Of a stretch of 64,000 nt of DNA, positions 1 through 8,235 are shown one piece after another (positions within the stretch are counted from its first letter, which is position 1; each line of letters opens with the position of its first letter). The translations under genes and the position numbers were made by a program. This stretch comes from Arthrobacter methylotrophus (GTDB lineage: Bacteria > Actinomycetota > Actinomycetes > Actinomycetales > Micrococcaceae): positions 4,464,001 through 4,528,000 of the forward strand of contig NZ_BAABED010000001.1 in assembly GCF_039539965.1 (NCBI RefSeq), given 5' to 3'. The notes under the pieces are model-generated. The model was not told the DNA's origin, did not search any database, and saw only the letters and a list, made by a program, of their open reading frames with translations.

Positions 1-5
1 TTCTA

Positions 6-521
6 ATGGTGCCCAAGAAGCCGTTCGAGCTGATCGTCCGGGAGCACGGACCCACGGTCTTGCGTGTGTGCCGCGTGGTTCTGGGCGTCGACGACGCGGA
101 AGACGGCTGGTCCGAAACTTTCCTCTCCGCCCTGAAGGCCTACCCGGAACTTCCGGCGGACGCCAACGTCCAGGCCTGGCTCGTGACCATCGCGCACCGC
201 AGATCCATCGACATTGTCCGGGCCAGGAACCGCCGGCCGGTTCCGGTGGATGAGCTGCCTGTGCGGCCGTCCGCGCTCGGCATCCCGGGCGACGGTCACG
301 GAGAGGTGCTCGACGCCGTCGGCCAGCTTCCGCCGAAGCAGCGCCAGGCCGTGGCCTACCACTACCTCGCCGGGCTCCCTTACACGGATGTCGCCGAGCT
401 TCTTGGCGGCACTCCCGACGCCGCCCGTCGGGCGGGTGCCGACGGAGTCAAGGCGCTACGCAGTATTCTCGCCGCCGGCTTCGTGAGCTCCCCAGGCTAC
501 GTGAAAGAAGAGACCCCATGA
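6..521 (+). CDS. Sigma-70 family (ECF-like) RNA polymerase sigma factor
   Basis: A 171-residue protein with the two-domain layout of a small alternative sigma factor. Region 2 lies at about residues 7-75 (FELIVREHG... DAEDGWSETFLSA) and region 4 at about 103-155, with LPPKQRQAVAYHYLAG followed by a helix-turn-helix (TDVAELLGG). It would direct RNA polymerase to a small set of promoters. Its stop overlaps the start of the methyltransferase gene by 4 bases (ATGA), so the two are translationally coupled and alkB and tag follow. No separate anti-sigma gene is visible. The ATG at 6 is close to the window edge and the frame stays open upstream, so the true start may lie outside. The family call is solid; control of alkylation repair is inferred from context. 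Confidence 0.85.
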   Translation: MVPKKPFELIVREHGPTVLRVCRVVLGVDDAEDGWSETFLSALKAYPELPADANVQAWLVTIAHRRSIDIVRARNRRPVPVDELPVRPSALGIPGDGHGEVLDAVGQLPPKQRQAVAYHYLAGLPYTDVAELLGGTPDAARRAGADGVKALRSILAAGFVSSPGYVKEETP

Positions 522-1138
522 CCATCCACCACGAGGAACCGGACGTCTCCGAGTTCTTCGCACGCGTCGATTCCGTCGACCAAGCCGTCCTTCGGCGGCT
601 CCATGACCGCCTCGCAGCCGAAGCCACGGAACGGCACACCCTCGATATTGCCTACCGCACCTTGGATTCCCCGATTGGCAAACTCCTGCTGGCTGCCACC
701 GAACGCGGTCTGGTGCGCGTGGCCTTTGACGTGGAAGACCACGACGCCGTATTGCAGCTGCTCGCAGAAAAGCTCAGTCCACGGATCCTCTTCTCCCCGG
801 CTCGCCTGGATTCCGCAGCCCGCGAGCTGAATGAATACTTCGCCGGGTCTAGGCACAGTTTTGACCTGCCCTTGGATTTCAGTCTTTCGCGCGGATTCCG
901 CCTCAGCGTCCTGGAGCATTTGCCGCGGATCGCCTACGGCCACACGGAAAGTTACGCCCAGGTGGCCTTGGCGGCCGGAAGCCCCCGGGCCGTTCGCGCG
1001 GTCGGCAGTGCTTGCGCCACCAACCCGCTTCCGGTAATCGTTCCATGCCACCGCGTGGTGAAATCCGATGGATCTTTTGGCAATTATCTTGGCGGCACGG
1101 CGGCCAAGCGCACCTTGCTCGCCCTGGAGGCGGCGTGA
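518..1138 (+). CDS. ogt: Methylated-DNA--protein-cysteine methyltransferase
   Basis: A 206-residue suicide repair protein that removes O6-alkyl groups from guanine onto its own cysteine. The active-site motif PCHRV is at residues 176-180 (acceptor Cys177), preceded by the helix-turn-helix region (GFRLSVLEHLPRIAYG) and followed by the usual GNYLGG loop. Residues 1-45 are an extra charged helical segment before the normal Ogt start (about AYRTLDSPIG). That extension is longer than in a minimal Ogt and could be a partner-binding region. The gene overlaps the upstream sigma factor (ATGA) and the downstream alkB (GTGA), so it sits inside a tight operon. Identity is clear; the role of the N-terminal extension is unknown. 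Confidence 0.93.
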   Translation: MTIHHEEPDVSEFFARVDSVDQAVLRRLHDRLAAEATERHTLDIAYRTLDSPIGKLLLAATERGLVRVAFDVEDHDAVLQLLAEKLSPRILFSPARLDSAARELNEYFAGSRHSFDLPLDFSLSRGFRLSVLEHLPRIAYGHTESYAQVALAAGSPRAVRAVGSACATNPLPVIVPCHRVVKSDGSFGNYLGGTAAKRTLLALEAA

Positions 1139-1830
1139 GTTCAGGGGGGACGGAGCCGCTGTTTCCGCTCGAGTTGCCGGATGCGTCCGACGCCGGCCCT
1201 CGGGAGATCGCGCCCGGTGCCGTACACGTTCCGGGCTGGCTGAGCCTTGAGCAGCAACGGTGGATCGCGGCCCGGTTCGGCGAGTGGACCCATGGCCCCG
1301 TCCCCTTGCGTGCCGCGGTTCTTCCCGGCGGTCACCCGATGTCCGTCCGGACGGTTTGCCTGGGCTGGCACTGGCAGCCCTACAGGTATACACGCGAGGC
1401 CTTCGACGTCAACGGGCAGCGAGTTCTCGACTTTCCCGACTGGATGGTTCGTTTGGGTCGCAAAGCCCTGTTCGAGGCATACGGTGACGCTGTCGAAGCT
1501 GCGGACTTCGCGCCGGACACCGCGCTGGTGAATTTCTACGACGGCGCCGCCAAGATGGGGATGCACCAGGACAAGGACGAAAAGTCCCGGGCTCCTGTGG
1601 TCTCACTCAGTATTGGGGACAGTTGCATCTTCCGCTTCGGGAACACGCAGACGCGCACCAAGCCGTATACCGACGTCGAGCTGTCCTCCGGTGACCTCTT
1701 CGTGTTCGGCGCGGCGTCCCGTTTTGCTTACCACGGCATCACCAAAGTGCTCCCCGGAACGTCCCCCCAAGGATGCGGACTGCCCAGCGGGCGGATCAAT
1801 ATCACGATGCGCGTCACTGGAATGTCGTAG
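1135..1830 (+). CDS. alkB: AlkB-like alpha-ketoglutarate-dependent dioxygenase
   Basis: Fe(II)/2-oxoglutarate oxygenase that reverses 1-methyladenine and 3-methylcytosine damage by oxidative demethylation. Counting from the GTG at 1135 (231 residues), the iron ligands are His144 and Asp146 (MHQDKDE) and His200 (FAYHGI). The 2-oxoglutarate-binding arginines are Arg220 and Arg226 (RINITMR), and NFYDG precedes the first ligand as in E. coli AlkB. I chose the GTG at 1135 because it overlaps the ogt stop by 4 bases; the longer open frame from about 1012 lies wholly inside ogt. It is the third gene of the alkylation-repair operon. Confidence 0.92.
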   Translation: MSSGGTEPLFPLELPDASDAGPREIAPGAVHVPGWLSLEQQRWIAARFGEWTHGPVPLRAAVLPGGHPMSVRTVCLGWHWQPYRYTREAFDVNGQRVLDFPDWMVRLGRKALFEAYGDAVEAADFAPDTALVNFYDGAAKMGMHQDKDEKSRAPVVSLSIGDSCIFRFGNTQTRTKPYTDVELSSGDLFVFGAASRFAYHGITKVLPGTSPQGCGLPSGRINITMRVTGMS

Positions 1831-1886
1831 GCCCGGGGCACAATGTCAAAAGCAGCTTTTGCCCGACTTCCTGTGGAGGAATGATC

Positions 1887-2489
1887 ATGACCCCGCCTGA
1901 GAACGGCACCATCATCGGCGATGACGGCCTTGCGCGGCCACCTTGGGCCTCCGTTGACCCGCTCTTGCGCGAGTACTACGACCACGAGTGGGGCATGCCT
2001 GTCCGGGACGAGCAAGGCTTGTATGAACGCATCAGCCTCGAAGGATTCCAGGCGGGCCTGTCCTGGGCCACCATCCTGCGTAAGCGCGAGGCTTTCCGCT
2101 CCGCCTTCCTGGACTTCCGGCCTGATAGTGTCGCGACCTTCACCGAGGCGGACGTCGAGCGGCTGATGCAGGATCCGGGGATCGTCCGCAACCGTCTTAA
2201 GATCCGGGCCGCCGTGACGAATGCCAAGGCCACCATCGCCCTGCGCAGCGAAGGTGGATTGGTGGACTTCGTTTGGTCGTTCCAACCGGAGTCGACGCCG
2301 GAACCGCGGACCTTTGCCGACGTCGCCACTCAATCGGTAGAGTCCGTTGCTTTGTCCAAGGCCCTCCGCAAGAAGGGCTTCGCTTTCGTGGGGCCCACCA
2401 CCATGTATGCGCTGATGGAGGCCATCGGCATGATCGATACCCATCTCGTAGACAGCCACCGTCGCGGGAGCTCCGGGGTGTGGCTTTGA
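1887..2489 (+). CDS. tag: DNA-3-methyladenine glycosylase I
   Basis: A roughly 200-residue Tag-family base-excision glycosylase. Recognisable blocks are EYYDHEWGMPVRDE, LEGFQAGLSWATILRKRE (with the conserved Glu), DPGIVRNRLKI, VDFVWSF, LSKALRKKGFAFVGPTTMYA and the C-terminal HLVDSH. The start at 1887 lies 6 bases after a GGAGGA site; the ATG at 1881 abuts that site and is too close. The residues aligning with three zinc ligands of E. coli Tag (Cys4, His17, Cys179) appear to be Pro/Arg, Tyr and Ser/His, so the zinc clip is probably absent. It follows alkB by 56 bases and completes a repair set with ogt and alkB. Confidence 0.92.
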   Translation: MTPPENGTIIGDDGLARPPWASVDPLLREYYDHEWGMPVRDEQGLYERISLEGFQAGLSWATILRKREAFRSAFLDFRPDSVATFTEADVERLMQDPGIVRNRLKIRAAVTNAKATIALRSEGGLVDFVWSFQPESTPEPRTFADVATQSVESVALSKALRKKGFAFVGPTTMYALMEAIGMIDTHLVDSHRRGSSGVWL

Positions 2490-2521
2490 TACGCTTTCTC
2501 TTTCCATAGAAGTGCACAACT

Positions 2522-2652
2522 TTATCCACAGCTGTGGACAATTCATGTGGACATCCACGCACCTGTGGAGAAAATCCCTGACATTCAGCTCGCTACGGGG
2601 ACGCCTGCCTTGGACCTGTTGTTTTACCCAGTGTGAACAAGGTTGTGGATAG
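2522..2652. promoter_or_regulatory. DnaA-box cluster between tag and the ArsR-type regulator
   Basis: Two perfect actinobacterial DnaA boxes of the form TT(A/G)TCCACA lie back to back: TTATCCACA at 2522-2530 and the reverse complement of TTGTCCACA at 2533-2541. Looser copies are TGTGGACAT (2546-2554), TGTGGAGAA (about 2564) and TGTGGATAG (2644-2652). The cluster could titrate DnaA or control nearby promoters. The boxes are seen directly; the function is inferred. Confidence 0.55.
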
Positions 2653-2718
2653 TCGTTCCAGGTTCAAGAGTTCACCGAGAAAGCATTGAGAACCAGCTTC
2701 CCGGTTGAAAAGTGTGGA

Positions 2719-2744
2719 ATAATCTGCGTATGAATGCAGATAAT
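2719..2744. promoter_or_regulatory. Inverted-repeat operator over the regulator start codon
   Basis: The arms ATCTGC (2722-2727) and GCAGAT (2736-2741) form a perfect inverted repeat with an 8-base spacer; the extended 9-base arms match at 8 positions. The repeat covers the ATG at 2730 and has the size and symmetry of ArsR/SmtB operators. It suggests autoregulation of the metal-sensor/efflux pair. Confidence 0.55.
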
Positions 2745-3092
2745 AGTGCTTGCTCCTTGGGAGTCGACAGCCATTACGTTGAGTTGGCCGTCGAAGTGTT
2801 CGCGATGCTGGCCGACGCTACGCGGGTGCGGATCATCTTGGCGCTTCGCGACGGCGAAATGGCCGTCGGCGCGCTGGCGGACCTGGTGGGGAAGTCCCCG
2901 GCGGCCGTATCCCAGCACCTTGCCAAAATGCGCTTGGCGAGGATGGTTTCCACGCGCCAAGACGGAACCAAGGTCATGTACCGATTGGAGAATCAGCACG
3001 CCCGCCAGTTGGTCGCGGATGCCATTTTCCAAGCAGAACACGCCCTGGGCGGCACCCCTACACACCACCACGCAGAAGAAGCAAGGGCATGA
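2730..3092 (+). CDS. ArsR/SmtB-family metal sensor, KmtR-like
   Basis: A 120-residue winged-helix repressor. The recognition helix region is VGKSPAAVSQHLAKMRLARMVSTRQDG (residues about 53-79). The C-terminal segment has the ligand pattern of the mycobacterial Ni/Co sensor KmtR: His90 (ENQH), Glu103-His104 (QAEH) and a terminal His triplet at 112-114. Like KmtR, it sits next to a cation diffusion facilitator, which it would repress until metal binds. The ATG at 2730 is preferred over 2712 because the conserved family sequence starts there. Its stop overlaps the transporter start (ATGA), so the two form one operon. The metal could be Ni, Co or Zn. Confidence 0.85.
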   Translation: MNADNSACSLGVDSHYVELAVEVFAMLADATRVRIILALRDGEMAVGALADLVGKSPAAVSQHLAKMRLARMVSTRQDGTKVMYRLENQHARQLVADAIFQAEHALGGTPTHHHAEEARA

Positions 3093-4168
3093 GCAGTCAT
3101 CAACACCTTGATCATCATGGGGAGCACGTGCACGAGCATGACCATGACCATGACCATGACCATGACCATGACCATGACCATGACCATGACCATGACCATG
3201 ACCATGACGGACACTCCCACGAACACCACAAGGGTCTCAAGGGGTGGCTGTATGAGCTGTTTGTCCCACACACCCACGACGCCGCCGATTCCATCGACGA
3301 TGCCCTTGAGTCCTCTACCCAAGGCATTCGGGCACTGAAGATCAGCCTGTTTATCCTCCTCGGCACCACCGTGCTGCAGTTTCTTGTGGTCCTCATCAGC
3401 GGCTCCGTCGCGTTGCTTGCCGACACCATCCATAATTTCTCCGACGCTCTCACGGCCGTGCCCTTGTGGATCGCATTCATCCTGGGACGTCGTGCAGCAA
3501 CCCGCCGGTACAACTATGGGTATGGGCGTGCGGAGGATCTTGCCGGCCTGTTCATCGTCGGCGTGGTTGCGCTTTCCGCCGTAGTCGCGGCGTGGCAATC
3601 CATCGATCGATTGTTCCACCCGCAGCCCCTGCACAACCTGTGGTGGGTTCTCGCGGCCGGTCTCATAGGCTTCGCGGGCAATGAAATTGTGGCTGTCTAC
3701 CGCATCAGGGTCGGGCGGCAGATCGGATCTGCCGCCTTGGTCGCCGACGGCGTGCATGCCCGCATTGACGGATTCACGTCCCTCGCCGTGGTGCTTGGCG
3801 CCGGCGGCGTGCTGCTCGGCTTTCCCTTGGCGGACCCGATCGTCGGCCTGTTGATTTCGGGGGCCATCATTGTCCTGCTCTGGGGTACGGTACGCAGCAT
3901 TGGACGACGCCTGATGGACGGGATAGAACCCGAACTGCTCGACAGCGCCCAGGCCGCCCTGGAAAGGACGCCCGGCGTACTCTCCGTGCCGAAGCTGCAA
4001 CTTCGCTGGGTTGGCCATCGTCTTCAGGGCGCCACCACCATCGTCCTCACCGACGCAGCCTTGTCAGCGGTGGAAGAAATTGTCGACAACGCCAGACACC
4101 AGCTTGAGTATGCACTCCCCAAGCTCGACGACATGGTGATACAGCCCGTGACAAGGCCGGACAACTGA
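3089..4168 (+). CDS. Cation diffusion facilitator efflux transporter with long His-Asp repeat
   Basis: A 359-residue CDF protein that exports divalent metal (Zn, Co or Ni) in exchange for protons at the cytoplasmic membrane. The N terminus (residues about 4-50) is a metal-binding tail dominated by a run of alternating His-Asp. Six membrane segments follow. The transport-site motifs are HNFSDAL in TM2 and DGVHARIDGF in TM5, and the cytoplasmic domain ends near residue 355. The gene is translationally coupled to the KmtR-like sensor. The His-Asp run is encoded by 12 uniform hexanucleotides, so its length could change by slippage without breaking the frame. Confidence 0.92.
   Translation: MSSHQHLDHHGEHVHEHDHDHDHDHDHDHDHDHDHDHDHDGHSHEHHKGLKGWLYELFVPHTHDAADSIDDALESSTQGIRALKISLFILLGTTVLQFLVVLISGSVALLADTIHNFSDALTAVPLWIAFILGRRAATRRYNYGYGRAEDLAGLFIVGVVALSAVVAAWQSIDRLFHPQPLHNLWWVLAAGLIGFAGNEIVAVYRIRVGRQIGSAALVADGVHARIDGFTSLAVVLGAGGVLLGFPLADPIVGLLISGAIIVLLWGTVRSIGRRLMDGIEPELLDSAQAALERTPGVLSVPKLQLRWVGHRLQGATTIVLTDAALSAVEEIVDNARHQLEYALPKLDDMVIQPVTRPDN
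3137..3208 (+). repeat. Hexanucleotide microsatellite (CATGAC)12 inside the CDF gene
   Basis: Twelve identical head-to-tail copies of CATGAC, with no variation in the third codon position, encode the repeated His-Asp dipeptide. The perfect nucleotide identity, where synonymous codons would do, points to recent expansion by replication slippage. Confidence 0.95.
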
Positions 4169-4261
4169 TGGACGCGATCCTGCCCCCAAGCAGCGCCCAG
4201 CTGCTGGGACTATGATTGCCCACTGAGCAGGGACACACCGAATCCACGAAAGAAGATGCCC

Positions 4262-5617
4262 ATGAGCCAGCAAGCGATTTCGGCGAAACCTCGTCGGAAC
4301 GTGGAGATGGTGCTGTTGGTGCTGGCGCTTGGCGTCGGAATCGGTGCCCTTGCAATGACCAGCGTGGACAAGAAACAAGCCCTTGACGCTGGATTCTGGC
4401 TTCAAGCGGTAACCTTGACGGCACTGGCCGGGATCTTCCACGTTGTCCTGCGGTTCAAGGCCCGCTATGCGGATCCGGTGATCCTGCCGATCGTGGTGGC
4501 TTTGAACGGCCTCGGCATCGCCATGATTCGTCGCCTGGATGCGTCAAACGGTACCTCTGCCGGGACAAATCAACTGACATGGACCATCATCTCGGTCCTG
4601 GTTGCGGCCGCCGTGCTGTGGCTGTTGAAGGACCATCGGCTATTGCGCCGATACACCTTCATTGCTCTCGCGGTCAGCGCCGCCCTTCTCATCCTTCCCC
4701 TGGTCCCGGGAATTTCCGCCGGCGACATCAACGGCGCGAATGTCTGGATACGCCTCGGTTCGCTGCAATTCCAGCCCGGGGAAATCGTAAAGATTACGCT
4801 TGCCGTCTTCTTCGCGGGCTACCTGTCGTCCAACCGGGACCTGATCCTGTTGGCCGGCAGGAAATTCGGTCGCTTGCAGTTCCCCAGGATCAAAGACACG
4901 GGGCCCATGATCACCGCTTGGGTCGCCAGTGTAGGGGTTCTGGTCTTCCAGCACGATCTCGGCATGTCGATATTGCTCTTCGGCCTGTTCATCGTGATGA
5001 TCTACGTTGCCACGAGCCGAGCCAGCTGGCTTGTCCTGGGCGTGGTGCTCATGCTTGCTGGCGGATACGCCGCAGCAAATATTTTTTCCCATGTGGGCCT
5101 GCGCATCGACGCCTGGCTAAACGCATTCGATCCGCAAGTATTCACCCGCTTCCCGGGAGGTAGCGCCCAGATCGTCCAGGGCCTCTTCGGAATGGCCGAC
5201 GGCGGCCTGATCGGAAAGGGCCTCGGGCTCGGAAGCCCCGACCTTGTACCGTTCGCCAACAGCGACATGATCATCGCTTCACTGGGTGAAGAACTCGGCC
5301 TGATCGGGCTGTTCGCTATTGTCCTTCTCTACTTGCTCCTCTTCACCCGCGGATTCCGTGCCGCTTTGGGCATCAGGGATGCGTTCGGGAAGCTCCTTGC
5401 CTGTGGGCTGGCCTTTAGCATGGCCCTTCAGTGCTTCATCATCATCGGCGGCGTCACCCGCCTCATTCCCCTCACCGGGCTGACGACCCCGTTCCTCTCA
5501 GCGGGCGGATCCTCCCTCCTTGCCAACTGGATCATCGTCGCACTCCTCTTGCGGATCAGTGACGCGGCCCGCAGGCCCCAAACAATTGCGTCCCAGAACG
5601 AACACGTTCCGGTCTGA
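4262..5617 (+). CDS. FtsW/RodA/SpoVE family SEDS protein
   Basis: A polytopic membrane protein of about 451 residues, of the family that polymerises lipid II into glycan strands during elongation or division. Several predicted membrane spans are visible. Family blocks include GANVWIRLGSLQFQPGEIVK, RTSRASW-like text (ATSRASW), the glycine-rich loop before NSDMIIASLGEELGLIG, and TRLIPLTGLTTPFLSAGGSSL near the C terminus. The ATG at 4262 has AAAGAAG 6 bases upstream; the ATG at 4256 touches that site. In most relatives a rodA gene lies in a pknAB-pbpA cluster near the origin. Here it stands alone, with no penicillin-binding protein partner in the window. Confidence 0.9.
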   Translation: MSQQAISAKPRRNVEMVLLVLALGVGIGALAMTSVDKKQALDAGFWLQAVTLTALAGIFHVVLRFKARYADPVILPIVVALNGLGIAMIRRLDASNGTSAGTNQLTWTIISVLVAAAVLWLLKDHRLLRRYTFIALAVSAALLILPLVPGISAGDINGANVWIRLGSLQFQPGEIVKITLAVFFAGYLSSNRDLILLAGRKFGRLQFPRIKDTGPMITAWVASVGVLVFQHDLGMSILLFGLFIVMIYVATSRASWLVLGVVLMLAGGYAAANIFSHVGLRIDAWLNAFDPQVFTRFPGGSAQIVQGLFGMADGGLIGKGLGLGSPDLVPFANSDMIIASLGEELGLIGLFAIVLLYLLLFTRGFRAALGIRDAFGKLLACGLAFSMALQCFIIIGGVTRLIPLTGLTTPFLSAGGSSLLANWIIVALLLRISDAARRPQTIASQNEHVPV

Positions 5618-5776
5618 ACTCCCTCTACGCCCGGGCCGCTGAGCCCCGTTCCTGGAGTTCCGCAGCAGCCGGCGGCAGGATTGCCCCTCTGGTCCAAGGC
5701 TCAGGCCTGCCGCCGAAGCTGCTTATTTGTTCTTGAGGCTGTCCCTTTTACCTCTGCCTGTGTTGTCGGGGACGGG

Positions 5777-5815
5777 GAGAAGCTGTGGGGCCGGATTCAG
5801 TCCCCACAGCTTCTC
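5777..5815. terminator. Hairpin between convergent genes
   Basis: A perfect 14-base stem (arms at 5777-5790 and 5802-5815, 11-base loop) lies between the FtsW/RodA gene and the oppositely oriented secreted-protein gene. There is no U-tract on either side, so it may act weakly in both directions. Confidence 0.6.
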
Positions 5816-5882
5816 TTGGCGACTTAGCGCCCAGTGATGCAAGGATGCCTATTGGCATCTGCGGTCACCCTATTTGGCGTAT

Positions 5883-8096
5883 TCAGACGCGTTTCCATTG
5901 TTGGTTCGTTCCGCGATTACACGTCCAGACCTCTACCGACGTGCCGTTGGCCGTGTTCTGGTTTGCGACATCGAGGCAGAGACCGGATGACTTGGACACG
6001 ATGGTTCCGTCCGAATTCACCGTCCATTGTTGGTTCGTTCCGCCGGTGCAATCCCAAATGCCCACGCTTGATCCGGGACTGGTCGCATTGTTGAGGAGAT
6101 CAAGGCATTTGGAGTCGCCGAAGATGCGAAGTTCTCCGGCTGCCGTCACGTTCCACTTCTGGTTCGCGCCGCCGTTGCAGTCCCAAATATCTTCCAGAGT
6201 TCCGTTGGTTGTGGAACTGTTCGGCACGTCGAGGCAGCGCCCGGAACCGACGCCGACCAGTGCCCCGACAGGGGCTGCTTCCTGGAAGGTCATGGCTTGG
6301 TTCTGCGGTGTCGTGGTATCCGCTGAATTTCCGGTGATATTGGCCCAATTGCGGTACGGGCTCGTCTGGGCGGTGGTTGCTGTGAGGCTGATGACCAGCC
6401 CGCTGTACCTGTTAATGATCCGGTAGCTGCCGGTTGGTGAAGTCGAACCGCTGGTCGACGGGGTGCTGAGGTCCGCTTGAATGAACCACTGCTGGCCTAC
6501 GGTCGGCCCGGTGCCGGACAGGGGAGCGAGAGCTGGCTTTGCCGCCCAGGCCCGGCTTGTCGTGACGGAGGAATCAACGCCGAGTGCAAGACCGGAAACA
6601 TTGTTGGTGATGCGGTACGAACCGTCGTTGTTGCTAGTGAATTTCCACCCTTCAAACCCTGCGCCAGCCGGAGCACTGACCACCGCAGTTGCATTGGCCC
6701 CGGATTGGGTGAGGAGCTGCCCCGACCCTGATTTGATGTAATAGGCCTTGCTCGGATCCACGACCGGCGCTGCCGGGTTGTTCGAATCGATCGTCACGTC
6801 CACGTGCTCCGAACTCGACACAGCTCCGGAAGTGTTGGAGCAGTAGAAGTAGCAGTAGGACCGGAAGGTCTTTCCGAGGATATTTCCGGTGGTCGCGGTG
6901 GCGGAGTCACCCATGAACCGGTACCAGGACTGCTGGGTGTAGTTGGGTGTGGAGCCGATGTCGGTCCACTGCTGGGTCGCTAGATCGTCCGTGGCATAGA
7001 AATGCAGGGGCCTCGATACACCATCTCCGAGGTCGGTCTGGGGGGTTCCGATGTACTTGCCCAGATAAGCATTGTAGGAGACGTTCATGACGAACAGGTC
7101 CGAACCGTTCTTGGGGAGTTGCCCGGCGGCGGCCTGCTGGCTGATAGTCCCGGTGTTCAGGGGATTGTAGTCCTGGCTCGCCGGAACATAGCCGTTGGGG
7201 TAAGCGGTGGAAACCGAGTGAAGATTGCTCTCGCTACCGCCTATGCCGGGGGTCTGCCACTGACCGTTGTAGTACTTCTGCCACGATCCCTTGGCCATTT
7301 TCTGGGAGATTGGCGCCCGGGCGACATGTTCCCCGAACCCGTCAGGGCCCCAGCTGCCCCCTTGGTTTATGACTCGTGAGCCATAGTAGACGTAGAAATA
7401 CCCGGAAGCGTTGTCTACAACCAGGCGCTGGTCGCCATCGCCGTAGTAGTAGTTCTGGTTCGGGAACGCTGTCGTGTCTCCACGCGTCGTACTGTACGGG
7501 GAGGTGATCGCATGGTCCTTGATCGACCACGTCTTTCCTTGATCCGTCGACACCGCGTAGTCAATCGCGTCGAAATGAATTCCGTCACCCATGGGTTGGG
7601 GCGTGAACTCGTTGTGCACCAAGCCGTACCAGTCCCCGGTGTCCGGGTCGACCCACGTGCTTGAAAGATCGCAATAGTTTCGCTGTGAATAGCTGCTGCC
7701 CGCCGGGGCATAGCTTGCTTGGACACCGGTGGGGCTGTTGTTGCATCGCCATGTCGTGTCCTTGTTGCTGTCCAACGAGTTGGCTGGATTCACCGAGTCA
7801 CTGATCGAAGAACGCGTAGCGTTGTCAAAATTCGTTCCTGTGTAAAAATCCCAGTGCCTCTGGGCAGTGGCAGCGTAATCAGATATCGACTGCTGGAAGT
7901 AGAACGTACCGTCCTTGTCGATGAACGGGTTGGCCGGAGTGTCAGTAGGGTGTCCATCCTGGGTGACCGAGCCACTCGACACCGTGTAGGTCGTTGCAGT
8001 CGTCGTAGCCGAAGCGCCTGCGGGGGTTGTCGCCAGAGCCAGGCAGGCTGTTGCAATCACCACCGCTGAAGCGTACAAACTTCGTTGTCTTACCAT
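5883..8096 (-). CDS. Secreted sialidase-like propeller protein with C-terminal ricin-type lectin domains
   Basis: A 737-residue exported protein. Residues 1-30 are a signal peptide (MVRQRSL, hydrophobic core, AGA). Residues about 40-440 resemble a beta-propeller of BNR/sialidase type: the Asp-box-like VSTDQGKTW is present, with other Trp/Gly-rich strands. Two beta-trefoil lectin segments follow, at about 450-600 (YYIKSGSGQLL... GLALGV) and 615-737. The second contains the repeated QxW signature (NQKW, NQQWT, NQQWK) with paired cysteines and CLDV/CLDL blocks. It probably binds, and may degrade, an extracellular polysaccharide; no catalytic residue can be named. A LacI-type palindrome lies about 140 bases upstream. 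AGGAAA precedes the ATG. Confidence 0.8.
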   Translation of the reverse strand: MVRQRSLYASAVVIATACLALATTPAGASATTTATTYTVSSGSVTQDGHPTDTPANPFIDKDGTFYFQQSISDYAATAQRHWDFYTGTNFDNATRSSISDSVNPANSLDSNKDTTWRCNNSPTGVQASYAPAGSSYSQRNYCDLSSTWVDPDTGDWYGLVHNEFTPQPMGDGIHFDAIDYAVSTDQGKTWSIKDHAITSPYSTTRGDTTAFPNQNYYYGDGDQRLVVDNASGYFYVYYGSRVINQGGSWGPDGFGEHVARAPISQKMAKGSWQKYYNGQWQTPGIGGSESNLHSVSTAYPNGYVPASQDYNPLNTGTISQQAAAGQLPKNGSDLFVMNVSYNAYLGKYIGTPQTDLGDGVSRPLHFYATDDLATQQWTDIGSTPNYTQQSWYRFMGDSATATTGNILGKTFRSYCYFYCSNTSGAVSSSEHVDVTIDSNNPAAPVVDPSKAYYIKSGSGQLLTQSGANATAVVSAPAGAGFEGWKFTSNNDGSYRITNNVSGLALGVDSSVTTSRAWAAKPALAPLSGTGPTVGQQWFIQADLSTPSTSGSTSPTGSYRIINRYSGLVISLTATTAQTSPYRNWANITGNSADTTTPQNQAMTFQEAAPVGALVGVGSGRCLDVPNSSTTNGTLEDIWDCNGGANQKWNVTAAGELRIFGDSKCLDLLNNATSPGSSVGIWDCTGGTNQQWTVNSDGTIVSKSSGLCLDVANQNTANGTSVEVWTCNRGTNQQWKRV

Positions 8097-8235
8097 TCCA
8101 ATTTCCTAACTCGTTTCGGGGAAATATCCCAGTGGTGACCCAGGAATTACCCTTGATTTGCAGCCCGTTTACAGCGCGTCCCGTATACCCCCGGATACAG
8201 GCAAACCGGCTGGCAATCCCGCACAGGTTCGAAAT

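Noticed and set aside
3137..3208. Tandem repeat considered as a CRISPR or minisatellite array
   Set aside because: The unit is six bases, has no spacers and is in frame within the CDF gene.
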